Assembly: GCA_028564705.1 (NCBI GenBank)
Contig: JAPXFQ010002919.1
Coordinates: forward strand, 1,674,001-1,738,000
Direction: 5' to 3'
DNA length: 64,000 bases
Origin: Apricaphanius iberus
Lineage: Eukaryota > Chordata > Actinopteri > Cyprinodontiformes > Aphaniidae
The notes under the pieces are model-generated. The model did not search any database, had not been told where the DNA came from, and saw only the letters and a list, made by a program, of their open reading frames with translations. Of the stretch, positions 1 to 24,997 are shown piece by piece. Numbering within the stretch: position 1 is the first letter of the stretch; each line of letters begins with the position of its first letter. Made by a program: the position numbers and the translations under genes.

Positions 1-292
1 TTTGAGAAAGCTGAAGGGTTGTCTGCATATTTATGTTGCCGTTAGGTTCATAAATGTAAATACTCCATACATGTATTGGCTTTAAACATATGCAGGCATA
101 GATAATACACCATGAAATAAAATATTTAAGTCTTCTGAAGTGCCTGAAGCTCAAGGTGAAATCACCTCATTTTTAGAAATGTTTTTATTGCAGTTGCCCT
201 GCACCACAGAATTGTTGCAGTGCGAGAAAAATAGTTAAGTCTGAAGTATATTTCACAACAAGAAAGGCTTCCTTGACTCAGTTGACCTGCAG

Positions 293-834
293 CGGGTAGC
301 AACCATTCAGTGGCAGAAGCCCTTCTTCTCTTCTTAGATGCCATTCCAGAGCCTGTGATTCCCTTCTCTTTTTACCAGCAGTGCCTTGAATGCTCCTCCA
401 ATCCAGGCCAGTGTGAGAAAGTAAGGAAGAACATTTACAGCATTCGTTTTTCTTGGATGTATCGAGAATAAACCTCCAAATTCTCTGTTTATACAAGTTA
501 TTTATGCCTCCCCTTCCTCTGTATTCAGGTTATTTCCATGCTACCTCAGTGCCATAAAAATGTGTTCAACTATTTAGCAGCCTTTCTCCGTGAGCTCTTA
601 AAGAATTCTGCAAGCAATCGATTAGATGTTGCTATTTTGGGTAAGAAGAATAAACGTTTTGTTCTTTATGTTTTATAGGGGTGATTCATATATGCTCTAT
701 AAATAATGAATTCTTTGTTCACAGGATCCATCTTCGCCTCCTTGCTCCTGAGGTCACCTAAGAAGCAGGATTTTGCAGAAAAGGCAAAAACGAAAGAGTT
801 CTTTCAGCATTTCCTGACCCAACATTCCTCTTAG
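293..834 (+). CDS. inpp5b: inpp5b, 3' terminal exons (partial; RhoGAP-like domain end)
   Basis: Three exons are visible: 293-420, 529-640 and 725-834 (stop TAG 832-834), all with AG/GT borders and compatible phases. They encode the end of the catalytically inactive RhoGAP-like domain of the type II inositol polyphosphate 5-phosphatase family (INPP5B/OCRL). Recognisable stretches are [45 protein letters not shown] and [11 protein letters not shown], which fit INPP5B better than OCRL. The family removes the 5-phosphate from PI(4,5)P2 on Golgi and endosomal membranes; the phosphatase, PH and ASH regions must lie left of the window. Oddity: the protein ends FLTQHSS, whereas mammalian INPP5B, as I recall it, ends in a CaaX prenylation box. 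The position next to mtf1 supports the identity. Confidence 0.9.
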
Positions 835-890
835 ACACAAATTCTATCTATTTTGCTGAAGTGGAACACTAAAAAAAATCCAGTATTTAA

Positions 891-896
891 AATAAA
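891..896 (+). terminator. inpp5b: poly(A) signal of inpp5b
   Basis: Canonical AATAAA about 57 bases after the inpp5b stop codon, giving a very short 3' UTR. No competing host gene lies nearby. Confidence 0.6.
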
Positions 897-914
897 CTGT
901 AAAGATTTATTTTA

Positions 915-1790
915 CCATATTCATGTACAGCAAATTAGTGTATTTACATTAAAGATATGATAATTTCAATGTTTTGTGATCCAATTATCACTAATTATTG
1001 CAGATCTGTAGAAGCCTAAAAGTTTTAAATGTATATTTAAAGAAAAACTTGTATTTTAATGTCTTTATATATAAAACTGTTTAAAAATGTTTTTGTCTGG
1101 TTTTCTTTCTCTCGTCACACTCTTATTTGAATGTTCAGAAAAAAATGAAAGTCAGTTTCCCTCCTAGTAAAGAAAACAGTCAAATATTCATATTTAGCTT
1201 TATGTCATGATTAACAAGATTTATAGCCCTTCCTTTTAGTGAGGTATTTAGAACTTGCTACCACTTGAAGCTGCATAATTTCACATTACTGGCAGAAGCT
1301 AGATGAGTAGACCAGTTGACGAATAGTGGGCAATTGGCATGCAAGGAAAAGCATTAATTGTGATAAAAGGTAATAGTTTAACATTTAATAAAAGAATAAA
1401 CGAGTTATGAATTATAAACAAGCTAATTCAAAATGGGTCAGGAGAGAAGTAGAAAAGATTAACTGGGGGAATAAAGTGTCTTCAGTCAAAGGCCTCTACA
1501 GATTCACAGTATTCAGATCACTACAGGGTATTCACAGCCTTCAGCATCAATAACTAAAGAAACTTATTTATTACAGCACTTAGTTTCCTTCTTAGTTCAT
1601 CTATTTTTGAATTGAACATAATACGTATAAATGATCTCGATTACTTTTGTTGCAATTACATAAAATAGCTTTTTGTTCATTGTAAAATTAATATTGGGAG
1701 TGAAGCTATGTAGTGCTGTCATGTCGTAAATAAGACTTTTTTTTTTTTTTTTTTTGTGCTGTTTATAAAAAAATATCCCAGTTATATATG
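915..1790. other. intergenic spacer between inpp5b and mtf1
   Basis: AT-rich sequence with a poly-T run near 1738-1755. I see no coding exon and no recognisable repeat family. Confidence 0.5.
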
Positions 1791-1793
1791 TAG

Positions 1794-1917
1794 TTTCCCA
1801 TAATTCATCACAAATGGCTATGATCTGTGACGTTTTTTGGCATCCCCCTGTTGGGAGGAGATAAGAAGAAAGTGCTTTACCATCCTGAGCTCAGGGACAG
1901 GGCTCACGTTTTGAAAG
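1794..1917 (+). promoter_or_regulatory. mtf1: probable mtf1 promoter and noncoding first exon
   Basis: The motif TTCCCATAATTCATCA (around 1795-1810) resembles the ZNF143/THAP11 promoter element (CCCATAATGCA type) found near vertebrate housekeeping start sites. About 100 bases downstream, TTTTGAAAG followed by GTAAAT (donor near 1918) could close a noncoding exon that splices to the acceptor at 7335, just upstream of the mtf1 start codon. This is inference from position and motif only; no transcript evidence is available. Confidence 0.3.
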
Positions 1918-2571
1918 GTAAATATGTATATTTAGTTGTCATCTCTTTGTGCCCGTTAAACTTTGTCACTGGCGTGTCGTCTTGATATTTTGACAACATT
2001 AATCCTGTCAGTAACGTGATGTCAACTGTCGACATTAGCGATGCTAGCCGTTAGCCTAGCACATCTGTGCCTAATGTGAAATATGTAGTTGACAGAGCTT
2101 GCGCAATGCTAACAAACTAGCATCCATTTAACCACTCTTAACTCCCGAGTTATCGAGAAAATCTGCATCTGGGTTTACGATGGCGTTATTAAGCGTGGGA
2201 AAACCACGAATGCGCTAAATTTTGGTGATGAATCGCTGTAAATAAATTGAGATATCAGGTTAGTCTTAGCTCCTTCTAGAGTTTGCTAACTAACGGTGTT
2301 TAGCTAGTAGCCTTAGTTTTGTGACATTTGGAGAAGATAACGAAACTTGTTGTCGGACAAACTTTTGAACATTTCCGGCTGTTAAGACAACTAAATGGTT
2401 GTTTCATTAACATTTTAGTCGTTAGGTTTCGAAAATAGAGAAGTAGATTCTGACAGACATAATCCGCGCTTTTATCTTTAGTTGAATTGATTGCAGTAAC
2501 AGTGTTTTCACATGTCTGTCAAAAAAGCAAGCCAGCTGTAGCTGATGTTACTCCTCAGTAGAACTTGGAAA

Positions 2572-2765
2572 ATGGAGCACATCACCCCAGTCCTTACCAT
2601 GACTCCCTGTAGCTCAGACATTTGACTTTAAAATACTTTTGTTCATAAATCACTGAATGGTTCAGCACCAAAAACATTAAAGATCTGTTGTATTACCCTT
2701 CAAGACCACTAAGGTCCTCCTGGTTCAAGTGTAAGAATCATAACCAAACATGGAAAAGCAGAATT
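2572..2765 (+). mobile_element. non-LTR LINE fragment (L2/Rex1 type), degenerate
   Basis: Translation gives EHITPVL followed by broken frames including HKSLNG and SAPKTL. This is the segment after the reverse transcriptase of L2/Rex1-type LINEs. Nucleotide stretches (CTCCCTGTAGCT, AATCACTGAATG, AACATGGA) are shared with the LINE in yrdc intron 1 (27420-28080), so both copies belong to one family. Confidence 0.55.
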
Positions 2766-3773
2766 CAGTTGTTTTAAAAAATATATATATTAACTTGACT
2801 AGAGATTAGTGATTAAATAAACTTGATAATACATCTGTTTACAAATTAGTTAGATTATTAGGAGCGAAAAGATACTCTTAGCAACCCGTTCCTGTGTTAA
2901 AATGATGCCTCACAGGTTTACTTTGTGGTCAGACAGGAGAATTTATCTTGGTGTTTAACTGGAGGCACATCTGAACACAGCAGGAGGCTTTAATAGAACC
3001 CGTGCCGTATAACAACAAATCTTGTCCAAAAGAGTTTCAAAATCAACACATTATACCCCAGTCTAAAGATGCAAACAAAAATCCCTCGTTATCCTTATGT
3101 TTGCTCAAAAATAAACATCTTGAGAGTCCTCTGAGACCTTTGGGGGGTATTTTATGGGCTAAGAAGTACGAATTTAAACGTTTTAGAAGGTGTGCATTCT
3201 TCTACATTTGCTGTAAAACTAGGTTGTTATTTTTTCCCAATATTCTAAAACTCTAGCATGGCATGTTATGCTACTTCATGGCATGAGTGACTTACTGTAA
3301 TGATTGAAAGTGTAAATTATACTTTCCAGCAGAAATTAAAATAGAAAATCTCGATCCACCACTTCCTTACCTTAAGCTCCAGCATGTTTTCCTCATTGTG
3401 CTGGACAAAGATCTATTATTTTTGGCTAAACATGCTCTGAACATTTTCCAGTGTGGCTTAATCAACCCATTCTGTAAGGAAGAGTTAGCCAAGATTGTAT
3501 ATTGTTTCTAATGCATTGGCAGTTATAGCAGGCACATGGTAACAGGCGATTACGTTTTGTATCTACTTTGGCTGTTTTTGATTTGGAAATTTGTTACATG
3601 CTCTGAAACTTTTAAGTGTGATCAAAAACTAAAGACAAAAACGTTTTCACTGCACTGTGTTTCAGCAACGAGAATGTGCCTGCTATTTTTCCTTCAGTCT
3701 CATGAATTGTGATTTAGTTATCAGCTCCTCCGTCTCCCCAAAAACAAATTCACGTTTGCTGTTGCAAGTATCC

Positions 3774-4161
3774 GTTATTTCTAGGGATGCACGGATCCTG
3801 CTATCAGGTATCGGCCCCGATACCGTCTAATGTACATGTATCAGTTAAAATTAACCAATACTATGAACTGATACTCAAAATGTGGAAAATCTGCAATAAA
3901 TCCACAAAAAAGATGAGTTTTTCACTTGAAATTTTATTTTTGTGGTAACTTTATATTTTACATATGTTATTTTTTCTTAGTTATATTTTGTTAGTAAAGT
4001 CTGGTGCCTTAAGTCTTTTCAAGAAAGGTATAAGAGAGAAGTTGTACGGCTTATTAGTTCAACAATAGTATCAGATCAGTATTGGGTATCAACAGATACA
4101 CAAAATCTAGGCATCGGTATCAGGAATGAAAAAGTCAGATCGGTGCACCCCTAGTTATTTC
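3774..4161. mobile_element. hAT-type MITE with 8-bp target-site duplication
   Basis: The termini TAGGGATGCACGGATC (from 3782) and GATCGGTGCACCCCTA (to 4153) are imperfect inverted repeats. They are flanked by the same 8 bases, GTTATTTC, at 3774-3781 and 4154-4161, the duplication length typical of hAT transposons. The 372-bp interior has no coding capacity. A degenerate relative lies at 28440-28765. Confidence 0.85.
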
Positions 4162-4284
4162 CAAAGATAAAGATAAAATCTTTCTATTTTAAGGCCCAAT
4201 ATTCTATGTTTTTAGTGTAATAAATGTGACCCTTTTGCCTAACATTTAACTACTAAAAAGATGAAAAATTCAGGTAGTTTGTTG

Positions 4285-4640
4285 TAGGGATGTGAATCTT
4301 AAAACATTTCACGATTTGATTCCGATTCGTGGTTCAATAGTGCAGATTTTTAATTCACTATAGTATTGAAAAGATATATAATTTTCTGAATGTTCTACTT
4401 CTCCCATCTTAAACCTTAAAAACATAATGAATGAAAAGTAAAGACTTTCTGAAGTAAACTGCTACATACTTCATAATAAAGTGAATTTAAACTTTTTTTC
4501 CAAGCCTTGGCTGCTTATAAAAATGTTTATTTTTTATGTATTTTATAAAAAAAAAAAATCCATTCAAAATCATTAAGTAAAGAATCAAAATTCTTATGTG
4601 AAAAGAATTTTTTTCTTTTTTTCCCCACCCTTAATTTGTT
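4285..4640. mobile_element. degenerate hAT-like MITE remnant
   Basis: Begins TAGGGATGTGAATC with a CGATTTGATTCCGATTC stretch, typical of another fish hAT MITE subfamily. A partly complementary AAAGAATCAAAATTC stretch occurs near 4578-4592. Ends are eroded and no duplication was found. Confidence 0.4.
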
Positions 4641-4659
4641 GAATGTTTTATCTTTGTAC

Positions 4660-6540
4660 TTAAAATTGTGTATACTAATAATATGTTTGGGTCACATCTT
4701 TTCAGAGGTTTGAGGGACATAAATGACCCCAAAATTCTAACGTATAAAGCACAATAACTTTTAATCCGGTTTTGATCAATCTTGAAATAATTGTAGTTAT
4801 TTTAATGTTCTCTTGGATAAAATACGTAAAAAAATACAACCTTTAAAGATTCACTATTATATCAATTATTAATTTGTTGATTTGTGTCTCCCCCCCCCCC
4901 ATGGATTACAGAAAAATTAAAGGCATTGAACCGATTTTTTTTTTTTTTTTTTTTAAGGGATCAAAAACTGACTGAACTGCTAATGCATGGCAAACATTTT
5001 AGAGGTTTCTTTCCAATACTTTTCTGTGGAGAGAACCTGTGTTTCATTACCAAACGGTGCTTTGGTTCTCTGTGTGAGGTTTTTACACTGGCTCCAGTCT
5101 TTGAGGTTGGCTTTCAGGGCCTCCTTTGTCTTAGACACAAAACACATCAAGGAGCTTTGTTCAGTAAGTTGATAGTAATGCACACTGAAATCGACATCAG
5201 GGCTTTCTATGAAACTGGTTGTGAAAAATGCATCATCTGCTCAGAGACTTCACCTTGGCAGGTTGACTTGGCAAGAATGTTATCTGCCAATCTGGACACG
5301 ATGAACAGGTTTTGTATAAAAGAATGTTCTCAATACCAGAACAACCTTGCTAAAACATGAGGTCTGCCCTCATTTCTTTATTTTTTATGGGTTGAACTAC
5401 GTTTTATTATATATGTTTCAGTGTTTCTCTAAACAAATGATTCTCTCTGAAAGAGCTTTTGAAGAATGTTTTAATGAAGATAGTTGTCTGTTGATTAAAG
5501 ACTGATTAAAAAAACAAAAAGCCAAAATTGTAAGATAATCTCCTCAATGTAGCTTGAGACCTGTCAAATGTGCAGCAAAATCACAAAAGGGTGTTTTCTT
5601 GCAATGTTTAATAGATAATGTAGCATTTTTTTTTGTAGTTTGAGTAAATATCAGTTAATTGACTTGTCATTTTCTCCAAAAAGGCTCTTTAATGTAGAAT
5701 ATGAGTTTAACTAAAATATATTCAGCTTGTATTTATTTTTCAATTGAAGTGCTACAGGAAAATTGTGACATTTTTTACATTACTTGCCATTTCTAATGGA
5801 AACAGACCAAGCATGTGCTCATCTATCTAATTTGTCGATTTTTGGTACGTATGTATGTAAAAATATCAACTAACAAACTCGTGGGTGATTTAAAAAGTTG
5901 CACCTATCGTTGTGCAATTCGAACATTGTTTGATCCAGTCAGTCAGACCTGGCTATGTAGTTATTAGGGATGCATCAATATGAAATTTGGAGCAGTACCA
6001 ATATCTGACATTAATAATATGGAAATAAACACTGGTAGTAATATTGGCCTAGTTTTATTTATTGGGAACGTAGTAGTAAGCGATATGAATGTTACAAGGT
6101 AGAAACTATGAAAAAAATTCTACTATATGTATTTTTGATGTTGTCATCAAGCTGTGCCTACATACTCTGTACCAGGTACGCAAGGAGGATAAGTACTGAT
6201 GTTCAGTGTTCGTATTTACACTAGATAGTGCAAGTTTGAAATATGTTGTTTTCCTTTAACAGTAAAATAATTGAAATGTAACCTTATTTATTTCAAATTA
6301 AATGGGTGCTAATACAATATTAAATTCATAAATTGGTAAACAGGAAAGCAGAAAAAGATGCTATTTCTTTTTACATTTTGCAATTCAGTTTAAACAATTT
6401 TGAACTTTGTTTTCATTACATTTAGCTTGTATTTTATTTAAAATATCTTAATCTTAATTTATTGATCTCTAAATGAATTACACATTTTAAGAATTGTATT
6501 AAATTGACCTCCTGGCCTTAAATGTTGATATAAAATAAGT
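4660..6540. other. probable mtf1 intron 1, no gene seen
   Basis: AT-rich sequence with homopolymer runs (C near 4891, T near 4937). The 158-codon open frame at 4884-5360 reads through a poly-T tract and has no recognisable motif. A TAGGGATGCATC stretch at about 5967 may be the end of another hAT remnant. Confidence 0.4.
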
Positions 6541-6544
6541 CATT

Positions 6545-7040
6545 TTATAACATTACGGGTAAGTCCCGCCTTCCCGTATCTCAGCTATGGCTCAAAAGCC
6601 ACGGTGCCGTCCACGTGAACCAATCAAGTGATGCCAAGGGCTGTCAATCATCACGAGCGCTGTGTGCTCGTAACTGCGCGCACGCTCAGTTTTCTGTTTA
6701 CACAGAGCCTCCGAATCAAGCCTCCGCCATTAGTCCCGAGCGCAGCCATGGATCAACACTCAGCTCAAGAGCAGAAGATACCGATTTCAAACCAAAAAAA
6801 GCATCCTCACCTCTGATAAGTCCATTGTTGACACTCTGGTTGTTTTCTCTCTCTCCTCTGCACGTCTTGGCCCATTGACCTGGCCCATGCAAGGAAAAGT
6901 AGGCGCGGCTTCAAGACCAATCAGAAAGGGAGGGGGAGGAAGCTTTAGTCGTTTTTTTTTTGTTTGTTTTTTAAATCATGTCCCACTCTCTTTTTTCGTA
7001 CAAACTCCAGACTATCACTTTAAGTGGCACTTTATACTTT
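6545..7040. repeat. GC-rich island in AT-rich intron, probably a dispersed repeat
   Basis: Base composition shifts abruptly, with several CpGs and ATG-led short frames that have no continuation. The block stops at about 7020 and is followed by a TTTATTTATAATGTGC / AAAGTGCTTTACAG segment (7058-7110) common in fish repeats. It contains one TGCRCNC-type site (6675-6681). I interpret it as transposon-derived; a cryptic promoter is the alternative. Confidence 0.35.
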
Positions 7041-7400
7041 TTTTTTCAGTTGGTCAGAGTTTATTTATAATGTGCTTTTCATACAATGATTGCAACTCAA
7101 AGTGCTTTACAGATTAAAAATCAAAACATTATCATGGGAAATTCTTAATACTGCAAGCCAAAATGGCCAATAACTGTTATTGAGGTGAGGGCTCAGCAAC
7201 CAGCGCACTCACCAGTTAAGCAACTGCAGCCAGAATGCTGTCTGTAGACTTGCTAGTTGCATATTAATGTTCCTTGACGTAAATTATCCAATAAAAAAGT
7301 TTTGCAACCGTTAATTTTGATCTCTTATTTTTCAGGAAACGCATCTTAACAGTGCCAGTTTACGGCCCTTCTCGCAAAGGAAGGGAAGGCATCAGGGACC

Positions 7401-20960
<13,560 letters not shown>

Positions 20961-23165
20961 ACCAAGTTCCTTTTGAGTCGGGAACACCACGTTTCTTTTT
21001 TCTATTCCACCTACAGCTCAGCATTTTCTTCAGATGCCTCATTCCTTCATCCTGTATAGTTTGTGCATGTAAACCCCTCTGTTTGTGCAGTGCATTCTGT
21101 TCTGTATGACACTGTGTGGCATATATACAAACCTGTACAAACTAGGAGTACTTTTTCAATCGTTCTGATTGCAGTAACTATGCTTAGTTTGCTTACAGAG
21201 ATTCAGCAGCATTTAGGCAAATTAATTCTGACAGTAGTTGATCCTTTGCGGAAAACGTCGCCTGTATATATTAATCCTATCGATATCTACTCAAACTGAA
21301 ATGTAATGAAATAACTTGTCCAAGCACTGATGATATAAAATGTCTGAGTTTGTATAACTGAGCAGAAAGTTTAATATCTGTATATCTTCGTACTGTACCC
21401 GTAGGCCCTTTCAAACGTTTCAAACTGGTATGTAACTGACCAGAATGCACTGTATATTGGAGGAATTTGCTCTTACTTTAATCATGTTTGACTTAAAAGG
21501 ATCATTTAGCTTGTATGAAGTGGTTTCCTTAGTGTTCATGTTATTTGAAAAACTAATGTAGTCAGAAAAATGTGATCACTAATTGAGAAAAGAACGTGAT
21601 CAGCTTTGCCTGTCTTTCTTAACGGCATTAAGTCAATTGGTAAGTTGCCTCTAACTTAAACTAACTTAACTTTTGTAAATGTTAATTTATTTAAATGCTT
21701 TTTTTCTTTTAATTATACTGATAGAATTATACTTTAAAATAGAAAATTAATTTATTTCAATCGGGTGTGCTTTTAAGTTGAGCTTTTTGTTTTCTCTCAT
21801 TTGGTTACTGACATGCGAGTTTTGCTGAAAGCAAGTTTGTGAAAAGATTAACTTCTAGTTTAATGTAAAGGAAACAAACGTCAAGGATCTGCAAGGTATG
21901 ACCACACTTTGAGTTTGCAACTACTGTCACCATCCCATGTTTTTAGGGCTGTGACCCTCTCAGGGATGCATCGATTCATAACTGATCCCTGTTCCCTGAG
22001 TTTAAGACATTTATTTTTACCAGAAGGCTCACACTTGCAGTAGCCCTATGTTTTGCTGCACTCTGACCTGTTTTTTGCACACAATGTCTTGTAAAAAGAA
22101 TAATTTCACAGCTTGTTATCTGAGAGGTGACACCACTACAGACTTTTGTATACAACTGCTGTAAAGTAGCATTGAAGAGCTGGTGTCTGGAGACGGTGTA
22201 AATAGATTACATTTTCGTGTAAGCATCTTTGAGAACCTTGTAGATTCCAAGATTTGTATTTTTGTATAGAATTGAGCTCAAAGTTTGAACCTAATCTATC
22301 TTGCATCTTTGCATTTTCCCCCACCCCAATCGAACTTATGTAGAACAGTTTTTTTGCTGTGTTTAGGATTGTTCTATAACCAACTGGGCTTCTGTACAGT
22401 CACTCTTGTAACAAAAGTATGTAACTTATAGCCTGTTGGTAAGAGTATAATTTAACAGTATTGTTTCACATGGGACACGATGCAATGAATACAGAGCTGA
22501 GGCATTATCTCCTGCAGGTTTTCATATGGAAGCTCCTTGGCCTACCTAACTATTCTGCAAGCCCTTGCCTTGAGCAGCTCTTTCCTTCAGCTGGAAACAT
22601 TTCAGTTTTCATCTCTTCTAATCTTCCGAAGTGGATCACACTTTGGCCAAAACAGTATAGGTTTCATATTTACTACTTTTTTTTTTTTTTCCCAAGAACG
22701 GACATTTGGATGAATGTGATCAGAAAGCTGTTTGTCATTGAGTCAAAAATGTGTCAATCTGTCCTCTTTTGGTAATTTCACATAATTTAAAAGCATCTTT
22801 AAGAGGCATCAAAGACAGGATATGTTGTATTGAGTCTGTGAACTCAATGGATTCATTTAAATAAGTTAAATGCAATATGAAAAAATTAAGCCACCCCTTA
22901 TTTGTCTTATAAGAGACACACATTCTTGTAACCATGGCTAAGGCTCATGTCAAAGTTTTTCAAAATCCTTTAAAAAGAATTCATAGTCATCAACAGCCTT
23001 GTCACAGTTAAGCTAGTTCTTGTATGTAACCATTGTGATGGTAAGAACATGCCAAAAATTAAATTAAAATGCTGATCTGACATTGTTTTAAAAAAACAAA
23101 ACTTATTGAATGTGTTGTCTTAAAGCTCTTTGGGAAGCTTTTTAAATAAAAATGTTTAATTTCAA
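20961..23165 (+). other. mtf1: mtf1 3' UTR (inferred extent)
   Basis: From the stop codon to the first strong poly(A) signal AATAAA at 23145-23150 there is no other gene and no recognisable transposon. A long 3' UTR of about 2.2 kb is in line with vertebrate MTF1 transcripts. The extent is inference; earlier cleavage is possible. Confidence 0.5.
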
Positions 23166-23169
23166 ACAG

Positions 23170-24980
23170 ATTTGTTCCATAGCATCAGTGCAGTTCAAGG
23201 CTTCTTATAAAGATTCCTAAAGATCACATTTAAAATATTCTTGACCTCACTAGGTGGTCTTAGCTCCGTACCCACCCACAAAGTGTTAATTATGTGCCAT
23301 CAGTTCTGTTTATATTGCAGGCCTGGTTCACACAGGATTTCTCAGATGAGCTTCCCCTTCCAACACGCCTAGATTATCGAGACGACTCCTAATATAATCC
23401 TAACAGATTTTCCTGCCATGTGTGGCGTGTTCAGGGCGCTCTGGTTGACTTGGAGGGATGTCAAGACCGCTCCAATCACAAATCTGGGATATTAAACAGG
23501 TTTGATTGTCTTGGCCCGTTATTACAGTGTGTTAATGTGTTAAAACAGATCAAATGCATTAAAACAGATCAGTCAGAACAAAGTTTGTAATGACATTTCC
23601 CACTGGAAGAAAAAAAATAATTCACCTCTATATCTTTGTATAGCAAGTAGAGCCTCTGTTCTGTCCACCCCCTCTAACACCAGGATTTATTTTTCCTCCC
23701 TGTTAAAACTAATCCACAAAACACTGCCAATGCCTCATCCTTGGCATCTATATTCATTTACTCCTTTGAAGTCTGAAACTTTTTTTAAATCCTGTGTAAA
23801 ACGAAAGTGAACCCGTCTGATTATGGCAAGTCAGATTTCCAGTGTTAAGTCCAACTTTCCCAAACTCGAATGTTTTAGAATCTATGTAAAAATGCGTCCA
23901 GGTTTGACCTGTGTGGGCAATTTAAGACTGGCCACAAGTTGTCAAGACCAGAGTCATTACGCCCTTCAGTCAATCAAATAACAAGCCATGACTTTGATTC
24001 TAACTGAATTGTAATGTGTTGGCTCATACCAAACAAAACCCTTTCCCAACATGTTAAACAGTTCTCCCAAGCTTAAACAGAATCCATCATTTTTAAAGCA
24101 ATATACAATTGAGGTGTGGTTTACGGTTTTCATATTGCACCACAATGTTTGGAGGCCCACTTGAATGTGGTGCTTGAAATCATTCCCTGCAATATGAGAC
24201 AGTCTAGAAAATAAATCTGCAGGGAACCCAAGCACTCATTCCTTTCATTTTTACATGTACTATCAAATTACAGTACAAAACTATGCAATTTAAGATGGCA
24301 GAGTTTTAATACTGACTTAAGTATTAATACTGACTGATTTTGCCTTCTACATGACTTGCAAGCATTTGCAGTGCTTAGGAAAAAGATTAGCTTTCTACAG
24401 AGTTGTGTAGGTAACCGGAGTTTTTTTTTGTCCTTCAAATACAATGTGTGCACATTTTCCAGCGTTCTTGGATTTATTAAATAAGTTAATTTCAGTCTCT
24501 AGAGAACACTTGTTTTAATCAAAACAGAGTTTTCCTCGTGTGTGAATTGCTCTGGTCATTCCTATCCTTTCGCATACACAAGTTGTTTTTATCCTCTAAG
24601 CTAAAGCTTACTGCTTCCAATATTTACATTGGTCACAGACTTTTGCAGCCCAAGTTTTATCTAAAAATTAGTTTAGATGGTGACATTTATCTGGAAGCTT
24701 GACCTCTAATGTAGTAAAAACAGATATCCACCCCCAAACGAATAGTTTAACATAGGAAACCATATGCTTCCAAAGGAATGTGGTACACCCAAAGAGTGAG
24801 TAATTAAGGATGCGTGTTTTTTAAAGAATGTATAATGTGAAACTGTTTGCTTTTGCTTGTTTCGTACAAAGTGATAAATGCATATAAATTGAGAGCAATA
24901 TAGTACTAATAAAACCTTATCCATGTCACATAAATATTCTGTGTACCGACTTCTGTTTGCCACTTAACCGGATTGATCGC
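23170..24980. other. convergent spacer between mtf1 and the c1orf122-like gene
   Basis: No coding exon recognised on either strand; short open frames lack motifs. AT-rich and free of obvious transposon ends. Confidence 0.4.
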
Positions 24981-24981
24981 T

Positions 24982-24987
24982 TTTATT
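24982..24987 (-). terminator. poly(A) signal of the c1orf122-like gene
   Basis: Minus-strand AATAAA, 10 bases after the proposed stop codon at 24998-25000. Its position directly after a predicted stop supports the gene model. Confidence 0.55.
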
Positions 24988-24997
24988 CAGTTACATT

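Noticed and set aside
4884..5360. 158-codon open frame on the plus strand
   Set aside because: It begins with a poly-C/poly-T tract giving runs of P and F, has no recognisable motif and no splice context.
6615..7117. Overlapping open frames in the GC-rich block upstream of mtf1
   Set aside because: Several frames are open at once, none matches a family, and the block looks repeat-derived.
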